64,000 nt of DNA from Daucus carota subsp. sativus (taxonomy: Eukaryota; Streptophyta; Magnoliopsida; Apiales; Apiaceae), in NCBI RefSeq assembly GCF_001625215.2, contig NC_030381.2, forward strand, positions 21,849,131 to 21,913,130, given 5' to 3'. A program made the translations under genes and the position numbers. Shown one piece after another: positions 44,150 through 56,528 of this stretch. The notes under the pieces were generated by a model that worked only from the letters and a program-made list of their open reading frames with translations, did no database searches and had not been told where the DNA came from. The first letter of the stretch is position 1, and every line of letters starts with the position of its first letter.

Positions 44150-45345
44150 TTTTTAAAATGGCACCAGATTAAAAAAAAGAATTATTGAAAACTAAAAGGG
44201 TGTTGAACACAAGGTGGAGGTGATGTTAGCCCTCACAATCGCTTTAATAAACGCCCCGAAAATCACCTTTAATAAAAATGACGTCAAATATCACTTTAAA
44301 CGCAACTTTAAGTTGTATTTATATAAAATGTAACGTCATGTAGCGTTTTGAGTAAAAATATTTTTTTTCAATTTTTTAAAGTTAGAAAACGTTACTTGAA
44401 GGGGTTAATTATCTAGTTAGGCACTGAAGTGAGCTTAATATATCAAGTTGGTCACTCAACTAAAAACAATATCAAGATGGTCACTAAAGTCACCGTAAAA
44501 CATCGTACAATATTAAACAAGTATCTTGAAATATGAGTTCAAGTAATAAAAATATTATTTATAGAGTTTTACACATCATTTTTAAATGTTGCCACAATCA
44601 ACTAAAATGTTATGACTTCTAATATTTATGATAATATATTTAGATTTTATCAAGTTTATTTATTATTTATTTTTATTATATAGTTATTTTTTTTATTTTA
44701 ATTAAAAATAAAACATAAATAAACTTGAAAAAATCTAAATATATTATCATAAATACTAGAAATCCTAACCTTTTAGTTGTTTGTGGTAACATTTAAAAAT
44801 GATGAGTAAAACTCTATGAATAATATTTTTATTGCTTGAACTCATATTTCAAGGTATTTATTTGATATTTATGGTGACTTTAATGACCATCTTGATACCG
44901 TTTTCAGTTCAGTGGCCAACTTGATATATTAAGCCCACTTCAGTGACCAATTTGATAATTAACCCTTACTTAAAGTGGTGTTTTGGATTGAAACGCTATT
45001 TTAAGTTGTGTTTTGAGTCCAAAATGCTAATTTATCCTGGGTTACCCATTTTTTATTGTTAAACTTCAAAACGCTAATTAAAGTGGTGTTTTGAGTTCAA
45101 AACACAACTTTAAATTGTATTTTGGGTGCAGAACGTAACTTCATCCTGGATAACCAAAATTATTTTTAAAAAAAGAAAAATAAAATTGACAATAAAAAGG
45201 TCCCAACGCAATAATATGTCGCATTTTGATGGTTTTCCAGATAACGTGACACGATCTCACGTCTTATCGTGATATTGGACCATTTTTTTGATATATGATA
45301 TTTGAGATATTATAACTCTAAATTATGATATTGTGGGTCTTTTTT
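44150..45345. mobile_element. AAACGCTA-motif element, host of a nested foldback element
   Basis: Absent from the paralogous site near 24.0 kb, so it is an insertion in the 43-46 kb copy. The outer parts (44200-44391 and 44976-45260) are rich in AAAACGC, AAAGTGGTGTTTTG and related motifs in both orientations, with no coding capacity seen. The ends were not determined exactly. It is interrupted by the element at 44402-44965. Confidence 0.5.
44402..44965. mobile_element. foldback (Mutator-like) MITE with 10-bp target duplication
   Basis: The ends GGGTTAATTATC and GATAATTAACCC are perfect inverted repeats, and the similarity continues inward over most of both halves (GCCACTGAACTGAAAAC versus its inverted counterpart, ATCAAGTTGG versus CCAACTTGAT), so the element could form a hairpin of roughly 250 bp per arm around an AT-rich centre. 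Flanks are TTACTTGAAG (44392-44401) and TTACTTAAAG (44966-44975), a 10-bp duplication with one mismatch. Long inverted arms and 9-10-bp duplications are typical of Mutator-like foldback elements. Confidence 0.8.
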
Positions 45346-45884
45346 CATGTGGGCTATCTAGTATTTCTGCTAGATTTCATGCTTTTCACAAGACAACCAC
45401 AAATCTATTTAGACGATATATATTATAAGTGATTAAAATACATGAACAACTATTTTTTTATCACCAATTTTAAACATTTTTATTAAATTATAATACATTT
45501 TTACACAATACATTATAATGTCATAAAAACAAACTAGAAGAATGATGATAATATAACATTTCATGTATTTGAAATCAATACAATAATCAAAATACCATAA
45601 CTATTCCAAATAAATATGGTTCTGGAATATATGAACCGGTGAAATAGTAAAAAGTTACAGCAAATGCCTGCAAATACATCAGATTAGTTTAAAATTTAAA
45701 ATACAGATAATTGAAGTGAATAAATACTTCGAACTATGTCCTAAAACATAGGAAATGTTACTATAATTGTATATCAATATGGTTGGCAGCCCATTTAAAA
45801 AATAATGCCTACTCAATGCAATGAAAAAAAATGCTAAACAGATATCTCCATGAGAAAATGTTCGGAGACATGGAATCAACTGCA

Positions 45885-46460
45885 ATCGGGAATTGCTCCA
45901 AGGGAAATGTTGCAAAAGAATTTTTGATGCCATACTCTATGACACATGGCCCAGCCTTTGAATTCGTATCTATTGCTTTCAATTTAGTTTATTTTAGTAA
46001 AAGATAAAGATATATATCGAATGCATCATACAGTATTATAACTCAGAAGCTTGTATTTTGCAACTCAATGACATTGAACAATCACATATAGGAGCAACCA
46101 AAGATGACCTGTGACACTTAGAAAATTCTAATAGTAATAAATTTTAGCAAAATAATGCCGAAATATTCCACCTGCCGTACAAATTACATGCAGATGAGCA
46201 TCACAAAGCATACCTGGCTGTTTTCAGAAAGTAGCAAATTCTTAAAAGGGAATGCCAAGCCTTCCGTAACACATTTTGATGTTTGTTCTGGAGCCTATGA
46301 CCAAGGGCTAAGTTAATTAACGCAGAACCTGTGAAATACAATATAACAAAGTTCTCTCTTACTTTTGCTCTATGGGTCACTATGGCCTATGGGTGTTAAA
46401 GCGAATAATGCAACATGTTGCAACAGAGTAGATCCCGTGCAAAAGAATCATACCTACACA
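45885..46460 (-). pseudogene. truncated copy of TFIIIC-gene 3' exons
   Basis: Homologous to 30345-30945, with the copy of exon 17 at about 46213-46330 and its flanking introns. The exon copy has several substitutions and small indels that change the frame (for example ACACATTTTGATG in place of ACACATTGATG). Exon 18 with the stop codon is deleted, and the copy ends at the exon 16 donor. It has no promoter or start and is a non-functional by-product of the segmental duplication. Confidence 0.8.
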
Positions 46461-46464
46461 TAGC

Positions 46465-46800
46465 AAGTCCAACGGTGCCCTAAAATGGCCTAAACTAGAA
46501 ATTAAGGCACTTGAGGCAAAAATGCAATCCAACAATGTACTAATGGTGCCTTAAAACACTAGGACACACAACATGTGTCTCATTTTTAAGGCACTACTAG
46601 ACTTGTCCTAAACTATTTTCATTCATAAGATATTCACTCCCCTCCTTTTTCACTCCTTATGCATATTTTCTGGAGTTGTTAGAATGAACTGGCACTACTA
46701 GACTTGTCCTAAACTATTTTCATTCATAAGATATTCACTCCCCTCCTTTTTCACTCCTTATGCATATTTTCTGGAGTTGTTAGAATGAACTGCAACAGAA
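46465..46800. mobile_element. MITE-like repeat with a perfect 101-bp tandem duplication
   Basis: Begins about AGTCCAACGGTGCC and contains repeated AAGGCACT/GTGCCTTA motifs in both orientations, as in hAT-like MITEs. Within it a 101-bp unit starting GCACTACTAG is repeated without mismatch at 46591-46691 and 46692-46792. The exact identity suggests a recent duplication (or an assembly artefact). Confidence 0.6.
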
Positions 46801-47282
46801 CCAACTAAACGTACCGAGTAGGCACTAAAAAATTTTACACATGGCAATATGACATGGCATGTCATGTCATGGATATCTATCAAACAGAAGATGCCTTATA
46901 AATTACAAGGAAAAAGGAATACAATGAAAACAAACAAGCTTTTGTTTGTTAGCTGTGCTATCTATTCTGCATTTTTCTCCGAATCCATCCTGTGACTATG
47001 CTTAAGCCAACTCATCTACACAAGCAAGCATCTGCAGAAGAGAGCAACTGTTTTTTGCAAAAATTAAAGCTCAAGTTACATATATGTTTTAAATTCAGTA
47101 CTCATTTTGCAATTAGTCTAGTGTATGATATGATTACATGCAAAATTCAAGCTGCTAAATTACAAGTTAAAAGACCAGTTCAAGTTTAAAGACCAATTAA
47201 AGTTACAAGACCAATTGCCTACTGCTATTGAAACTTGATGAACATGATCAGTCATAGCAAGAGTAAAGGACTGTGGTTGGTT
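46801..47282. other. 3' flank of the U-box gene
   Basis: No coding similarity recognised. It should contain the 3' UTR of the minus-strand U-box gene. A patch near 46850 repeats GACATGGCATGTCATGTCATG. Confidence 0.35.
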
Positions 47283-48710
47283 TCATGGTTGTTGTTCCCA
47301 CTCTTGAATTGCATAATAAAGAGCAGAATTAGGTAGTAAGTCACAGTGATCGAGCTGAAGGTTTGTCATTGGTGATGTCTTGTGGCCGCTGTTCAACCAT
47401 CCTTTTATAGCGTCGGCCTCGTATGTAAAACCATCTGCTGCTATACACGGATCTTTCATGACATCCTGCAAATTTAAGAACAAAAATAAAGAAAAAAGCC
47501 AACTTTTTGTGTACGGTGAACTTCTGGTCATCGATAGAATGAGTAGTAATCAGCTACAGTTATAGATATGAGCTACAGCTCCATGCTTACCATAGAACAT
47601 CATAGAGTGACAGCCATGATAAATAACTGAATCCATATAGACAACACACATGTAATATCCATTGCAGATCATGGTTGTAAGTTATTACCTGGAAAATAGG
47701 ACAGACAAAATGGGAGGGAATTCGACGCTTTTCCTCAGTGCCTAGAGAGGCTGGAGGGCACAGATTTCTCATTGGCAGGACCAGTCTCCATATATCCGAG
47801 ACAATGTTTGGACGATTCGCTCTCTCCGTTTCACAACATCGTAAGGCCAAGAGAGCTGCCTGTTTTGCCAGCTCAAGAGGAAAATCTCCAGCGGAGAAGT
47901 CCAAAACTGTTTCGAAGTTCCCATTTTCTAATGCACATTTCACATCCTTCACTACACCCGATGCTTGCTTCCTTCCAGTTAACAGTTGTAACAAAACAAT
48001 TCCAAACGAGTACACGTCTGATTCTGTAGTAAGCTGTCCAGTCTCAAAAAATTCAGGATCCACATAAACCGAAGCCTCCGAGCTCATATCATTGCTTGTC
48101 GTGGGGTTTCTACCTTCATTACTAACAAAACGAAATAATCCCGTATTACTTAGTTTACCAACATAGTTTGAATCAAGGAGAATGCTTGTGAGCTTTATGT
48201 TCCCATGGACAATGCAAGGATTGCTAGAGTGAAGAAAGGCAAGAGCAGAGCAAACATCAATGGCAATTCTAACTCGACTCTGCCATGGAAGAGATGGTGT
48301 TTTTCCCTCACCAACCAGGCGATCCTCAAGGTTGCCATTTTCACAATACTCATATACAAGTGATCTAGATTCCGGACAGATGCCGACCAGTTGTACAAGG
48401 TTTGGGTGCCTCACCCTACTCAAAACTACTGCCTGCATTAACCAGCATAGCAGCAGATAGATGTCAAATGACTTTGTCAAAGGAGATAATTCGTTGATTC
48501 TACTGGTCAGCTAAAGCAATGAGAAATATGAGAAGCGAAAATATTACAATTAAGATTTGATACATTATAGAAAAGAAAATAAAGTGCTTATACATTAACC
48601 CATGAATTCAATCTTCCTAGGGACTCAGATGAAAGGTTGAATATGCTTTTTAGACCATATCCCACTTAAAAGAATCCTCAACAACCTTATAACAACCTTA
48701 TAACAGCGAA

Positions 48711-48794
<84 letters not shown>

Positions 48795-51700
48795 AAACAG
48801 TCAAAGAGGGTAGGTACAAATTGTCAATATGTTTATTTGATTTTGAAATGATACTAAACAGTTTGCAATCACCGTTTATAGCATCATGGTATGTATATAA
48901 ATATGGAATTCAGATGGACAGAATGTCGCCATACAAGTGACTTGACATACAATATCATGGTACAGGTTGCATATACATATTTAGCTATCTGATCACCTAA
49001 ATATTACTGGTGCAACTCATTTAAGCAAACGTAAAAACTTAAGAACTTATACTTTAAATGATCATTATTATAGCCTATACTATGAGATTTCAACCTTTCA
49101 TTTTCAATAAGTAATTTTGCAAGAGCATTCGCTTGAAGCTTCATTATTTCTTTATATAATTAGAAAAAAAAAAGAAGAAATTTACCTCCCTTTCAAAAAA
49201 AAAAAGAATTTTACCTCATTTTCAAATTCCAGATCACTTTGGGAACCATGCGAGGGCAACATCTTTATAGCTACCTTTACATGACGAAGATGGCCCTTAT
49301 AAACACATCCTGACTTTCCTTCTCTGATCTTCAAGGATGGGTCAAAGTTCTGAGTAGCCTCACTTATCTCCAAAAAAGGTAATACGAAGAACTGCGAGCA
49401 GCTTGACCCCATAGTTTCCTTCTCTGACATTTTTTGTAGTTTTTTAACTTCCTCGGTGGCCGTTTCACATTCTGTTTGCAATTCATCTCTTTGTTCCTTG
49501 AACTTGACCAATAATTCAACAGCTTGGATAATTTTTTCCTCTAGTTCCTTCTCCAGATGATGGGTCTCTGTGATTCGACTTTCTAGCACTGGTGTTTGCT
49601 CCCGGATTACTTTAAGTTCTTCTATGCACTGAAGGTGTTGATTTTTCATGCTTTCTATTTCTTGCCTTTGTTTAGCTAACATATCCTCCAGTTCTTTTCT
49701 CTGGCTTGTCTCCTCCATGCATATACTTTTTAATGTTTCAGCCTATAAAACAGTGCCAAGGAAGATACATTATAAACAATTAAGATTTCAGAGTTCACCA
49801 CATCTATTTTAAGAATCCAATCATCTAGCTAACACTGAGCATAATGATTAGCAATTTGCCAGGATCACCAACTCAAATGTTTTAATTCTTACAACTACAA
49901 GGATAAGTATCTTATTGACTAAATTCTGATGTAGATGTACACGATATTAAGATAAAACAACTGTGAAACCAGCAATTCCTTTAGAGGGCTATGGCATTGG
50001 CAATAAGGGCCTTTTGTTTCAGGGTATTTCAACCTGGTTTATGTGAATGGAAGACTTATTCCCACGTGTTAGTGTTAAGTTGAGGTATTCAATTAATTAG
50101 AAAAGGGAACTAATTTGTTTTAATCGGGTAACGGACATGCCCCTTAGGATTCCAAATCTCATTCAATTGATTCTCCTTCAGTATAAAACTCCAGTGTGTT
50201 AATTTGGTAAATTCGTTCGCACTTTCCAGAGAGAACCAAACACGATTTGTGAAGTCACTCCCATTCCCCATCAACCATCCAAAAACCTACTAAGACTAGA
50301 GATCATTAGTTCGTCATGCGCTATGAAAGGCATTTTAAATGCAGATATCTGCGGCCATGTAAATATAGAGAATAATTTTATGCATGACGAATTCAAGTGA
50401 ATCCCATAAATCTCCCAGTCCTACAAGAAAAAGTAACAAGTATACAAGGATAGTTTTTTATTGGTTTTGTTATTTCCTAGTAGAAAATCACTATGAGATT
50501 ATTTTTATTAGGATTCTATGTTCTTAGTGTGACATCCTCACTCTATGATTTTTAATAAACTGAAAATTTATTATTTTAATACAAAATTTTTATGAGACAC
50601 TCCTAAACATTATTCCAACCTAAACTCCAAGTTAAAAGCAGTAAAACAGGCCTGCAAATCAGGCACGAGAAACTGTCCTGCAAAACCAGCGCGACGATAA
50701 GATTTTTAATAAATAGAAAAATTGGTCTGTTGGTATAAAATTTTAATGACACATTCCAGACCCCAACATCTAACGCCAGTAAAAATTTCAGAAGAGAAGT
50801 ACAAGTATAAGGTAGCATAACAGGGCCTGGAACAGGACACATAAACCTGCCCAGACTTTTCTGCGCATCTCGCACGAAAACATACGTATCTTTTAGCTCA
50901 TTTATTAAATCAATCTAATTCTTTCGCGTGTAGAAACTAGATTCTAGGAAGTATCTTTCCACAAAATTTCATCACACAATCTCACTCCTAGGGTAGTTAA
51001 TTATTGACACAAAACAGTATTGTAGAAAATATTTTGACGACAAATTATCGATCATGAGACATTACTATTACCAATCCATACTAACATCAAATCACCACAA
51101 ATCATTTGACAAGAATCTATAAATCAAAAATTAACATGATTAAAAGACAATCTCCGAAATTTGCTAATAATCTCAAAAAAAAAATCATCTTTGACTAAAA
51201 CTTGTAACACATTCATATAAGCAACTATCTGAACTTACTAGCAAATCACAAATACACATATACACACACAATTAGCAACGTAACTCATTTATAAATGTTC
51301 TCAATTTCGAATCGACTCAACTTTCAAATTGTACACATAACAAACATACAAATCTTAATCAAGTAAATACAACCTCAATTAACTATTAAGCATGTAACTA
51401 ACTAATCTAAATCTTAAATAATCACTTTGCTACAGCAATAATTACAACACACAAGTAAACTGATCTGTGCTCAATTGCAATTAGCTACTTGCTATTAAGA
51501 ACAATTCAAGCCATATAACACAACAGAATACATATATATGAAAACATATATACAACTGATGAAGAAACCAGAATCAAGCATATACCCTACTGTAGTTCGA
51601 ACAACAGGTGGAGGTGGAGTAGACTCGCCGGAAACGGAAAGGCAGGCGGCCTGATTGAAAACGCGGCAACACTAGCCGGAAAATCGCGGCGGCAGTCGTC

Positions 51701-54700
51701 GGAGAATGACTGAGAAGACAGGTGCGTGCAGCACCAATTAGGAGGAATGAAGGAAGAGAGAAAAGAAGGGGAAAGGAAAGGAAGAGGAGAGTTGACGCGA
51801 GAGCACGAGAATTCGGGAGAGAAAGTGATGAGAAATTGAGGGAGATGAAATAGAGAAAGAGCAAGTGGGGAAGAAATAAAAGAACTGCACGATTAGTTTT
51901 GTCCCGAACACTGGTTCGAGTATTAATTTAAAACTAGCGCTAAAACCCGGTTTCTAGTGATTCGATTTATAATTCATTTTTCTTCTCGAAGAATTTGATT
52001 CGATCAGTTTGATATTATAAGTTTTAAATTATTGTTGAAAATATATTTTATGAAGTTAATTTATCGTCTTCACTATCCCTCTAACTTTCTGGCATTATTG
52101 TGTTCAAACCATAACATGCGAGCGATTTTATACATCAATTTTAAAATAAAATTTGGCTTGAATTTTCTATATTTCTCCATCCATGTTACAAAAGGTTCAA
52201 GTATCAAATCCTGTCAACAACATATCACAATAAATTATTAATTCAACACATATAATAATATTATTAATTAGTGTAATTCACATGTGCATCCCACGGGTTA
52301 TAGGCCAGTATATTATTAAAGCTAAACATGAAAAAAATTGATCGTCGATTTGTAGTCGATATGGTGAGTTACAGTATAACGGTTTGATCACTTGATTAAA
52401 TTGATTACAATTGTTAAATTTAATTTTTTATAGTTCTACATATATGCTACTAAAGGTTAATGGTTTGAATCCCGTCAACAACATATCAAACTATATTATT
52501 AATTTCAACACATACAAAAAAATTATTAGCAATTTAAATACACACGTGTATCGCACGAATAATGAGCTTGTATATTGTAATTGTCATGTAGCTATATTCA
52601 ATTATATTCCGCTCTAAAGTAGAGTATGAAAAGTATGTTTTACACATCTTTACATGTATTCAAGTGATATAAGATATTGTGTTCGGAATGACCTACTACA
52701 TCTCAAATATAATATTAAAGTATATCATCTAAATTATAGAAGCTAACTTGACAAAGATGATTCTCATAAAAATTGTACTACAAAAAATAAGAAAAACTAA
52801 TATACACTCATTATTTTGATCAAATCTAAGATGGTCCAATTGTACTCTCGACATGTTTGATCAATATTGTAAATGATCAGTATACCTTATACAATTATGT
52901 ACAATCGAGTCATCTACTACATTATTTTTATATCTTATCTTGTATGGACGAAAATTTATATTTTAATCCGATCAGTTTGTTTGTTAATTTTAATAATCAT
53001 ATAATATATTTAAAATAAAACATAACTCAATTATTGGACTATAAAAGATGTATATCTCAATTTATAAGGATGTTAAATTTTTAAATGAAAATTGAATTAA
53101 AGATATGATATGACTACCTAATTATATGGAGAGAGAATGACCATTTTCTTATATTTTTTTATATAAATATATGGAGAGAGAATAGCATCCTACACAGATA
53201 TCTTGTTCGCCGACTCGACGCATTCCCTTCTCTCCCCGGCATCGTCCCACACAAAAAGAAAGAGCGCAGAGCCCCGGCCTGACCTGTAGGTCCGCTAACG
53301 TAAAGCGAAAAGATGAGCCTGAACTGGCGAACCGAAGTCACTTTCCGAACATGTTCCAATTAGACCTCATACCAAAACCCGGTATATAACAGATGGACAA
53401 CCACAACATTTCACACTCATGAGGGTTAAAAGGGTATTAAACATTGAGGGTTAAAAGAGTTAAAATACACATCTAATGTATTTTTCAGGGGTTAAAAGAA
53501 CGAGCAAATTTTATTTTCAATAGTAATTGTGAAGTTTACCCTCCGTTGTATACTATTTTCTGGCTTTGTCCCAGTATGAGGGCTAATCGAAACTTATTAG
53601 ATACTTGGAGGGTTGAATCGGCCGAATTAAAACATTGAGACTGCGTCGGTAGAAACCTCCAAACATTGAGGGTTTAAAGGACATTAAGTTTTTAAAAAAA
53701 ATGACACACACACACACGAGATGAACGTAAGATGATCAACAAAAGTAAATATGAAGTGTACCTTGTGTAAGGCCTCCCTGGCATCCTCTTCAGCATTCCA
53801 TCTTTTAATTGACTCTTTAAATGCAGCTTGCTTTGACTTCTCGGCAAGTATAGTAGCATGCTCTATTTTATGATACAGGTCACTGGTTCCCTGACCTTGA
53901 GGTCTTTCTTCCTATGTATCGGAGTAGTGTGAAATTTTGCACATCAAATTGAAACATCCTAAATGCAATAAGAAAAATCTGTGGGAGTTTTTGATCTTTC
54001 CAGAGTAAGTACATACCAGCCAATTTGTCGATGATGAACGAACCAGACACTCGGGAGGCTCATTGGATAAGGCTAAAGTAGAACTATCTTCTTTAGATTC
54101 AACCATCATCAAATCAATTGATGTAGGAGCTTCAATAACTTTTGAATTATTTGGAGTGTCAATAACTTTTGTATTATTTAGATGCTCCAAAGACTCTGAT
54201 TCATTATCATATTCATATGCATCCACTATATCATCTTGTTCTAATAGTGCTCCCCTGGTTTTCGTTTTTGAGGACAGGGTCTCAATACGCTCAATTTTAG
54301 AAGTAACATTAGCAGGCCTTCCTTAGTCAAAGAAACATGTTCGGGGTTAGTAAACCAAAAGATGACATTAAAATTATTCAAGTAGACACTAGCATGGGTT
54401 CATAACAATGGATGTATCCTAAAAAGAACCTAAATTGCCTAACAAGGACAACAAGTAGACAAATACCTGCTGCAAATAAGAAATCCTTTGCATGGAAACC
54501 AAATTTTACAATAAGCCGGAGCTTTCTCCAATACATAGATTGCTTTCTTGGACTTCAATTCTGATAAATTCCTGCAATCATGATAGATTAAGTCAGTTGC
54601 TAAAAGGAGAACCAGGTTGAAAATAAACAATTTTCAGGATGAGGTATTTTTAGCAGAAGAGTATAATATATTGATTTTATCAGGTGGCCACTTTACTGTA

Positions 54701-56458
54701 CTAAGACATTTGGTCGTGTCGCAACTCAAAACAACAAACTCATACATAAAAACTGTAATATAAACAGTAATTTTTCTTTAATTTACGAGAAACAATGTTT
54801 CTTAGAAGATCAAATTTCTTACTAATAGCCTTTACGGTAACTTACTTACTAGTATATAGTAACATATAATTCTCTAAGATCTATCTTGACCACTATCTTA
54901 GTAGTTCATATGATAACTCTGTATTACTTGTAATATATGTTGAATAATCGTAAGCATGCTTCTAGTTATTATGAAAGCTAAATATTGACCGCATCTAAAG
55001 AAATAAGTGTTCCATAATGCTATAATTTACTGAAAATTAGCAACATTATCAGAATCACAATGATATAACAATAACTGCAAAAGATGCTTCATACTTTGAA
55101 TATTGTTTGTCTGTTGCTGCTCCCATGACAAGCCACCTTATGTGTTTCTGAGCAATGATGTGCACTATACCTTCATCAACTCTCTCCATTTCAATCCATA
55201 TCTTACCCGCCTACAACCATAGATGCACAAAGGTTGATTTTATTATAAGAAACAAATCATGGTCATTGAACTTTGCTGCAGAAAGATTTGGAAGATGAAT
55301 GTGAAAGTGAAAACTCTGTGTCAACAGTGGATGTTGTATGTTTAGTACTTACCATCATTACATTATGCCAGTCCTTACATAGATCGATTACTTTATTTAA
55401 AAAAATAACATACTTCAACTACATGATTGATGATAAAAATTAATGCCCTCAGCAAAACAACCAATTTTGTGAAGCTGTTCGAGGAGATAATACCTCTACT
55501 TTGTCAAGAACCCGAAGGTACCGATTTAAAAGTTTGTGCATCTTTTGTCGTTCAAGTTCTCGGAAGGCCCTTGATGCTTTTTGCCTAAGTTTACTCCCAG
55601 AAAGTTTTTCATCAACTACAACAAAATAAATACATCAAACATGGTCATGAAATATTGTCATTAATCCAGATAAATTATCTCGAATGACACATCATGAAAA
55701 TTTCTACAGTTAGCTACCAAAGATCATCTTAAAGAAATGTCAAATAAATAAGTCATCTCACTGACAACATATATCAACATTAAAAGCCATAAATATCTTT
55801 CAAAAGAAACTTAAACATTACCAATTGCTTGTATAAATAGTCGTCATTCAACTAAAGTGTTATATTTGCTTTAAAAATACATTGACTAGATAAAAAAACA
55901 AAAAAACAAATTTGCAAATTGAAGTGATCGTAATGTAAAGTATTTCATTTTCATAAAAAATAAGACTATCACATCATTAAGACTATTAGCAGGTCGTTAT
56001 CATCTGCCTCCCATGAATCTGTTCTCAATATTGTTTTACAACTTCTATCACTCATATCCCATTACAAGCAATTTGTTCCGCTCTATGAAATAGTGACAAA
56101 AGTATTATGAATCGTACCAACATAATACATACATACTATAATTCTGTCACCCATTCATATTCCTTGACACAATTGCAGGAGAAGGGTATCACACAACAAA
56201 ACCCATATAGGAAAAGAATTAGTTCTACAAATTCGTAAAATCTACACAACTGATGCCTTACTAATTTAGAAATTAAGCACAAATTACTTCCTCAGTAGAC
56301 AGGATATACCATGTACATTTGATCTGAATTAATCACTCAATCACCTCATTAAACTCAACAAAATCTAGAAACTACAAAATTCTTCGAGCAATCAACTCAA
56401 TTACTCAAACACATGAATCAAGTCGAATTTACACGCGGATCATGAGACACATAAATAA

Positions 56459-56528
<70 letters not shown>

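Larger units (their letters stand above)
43095..46460. repeat. diverged direct copy of the 23.75-30.95 kb block
   Basis: Alternates homologous pieces (43095-43205, 44035-44150, 45345-45840, 45840-46460) with later insertions (43205-44035 and 44150-45345). Homology ends at CATACCTACACATA near 46460, inside the copy of TFIIIC exon 16, where a MITE-like repeat begins. See the paired entry. Confidence 0.8.

Noticed and set aside
47738..48067. Plus-strand frames of 66-109 codons over 47.7-48.5 kb
   Set aside because: Shadows of the kinase-like exon of the U-box gene on the opposite strand.
48625..48940. Tyr-Ile repeat frames
   Set aside because: Translation of an (AT)n microsatellite in an intron.
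53159..53359. 66-codon minus-strand frame starting MEHVRKVTSV
   Set aside because: Not recognised as a gene; treated as possible organelle-derived DNA only.
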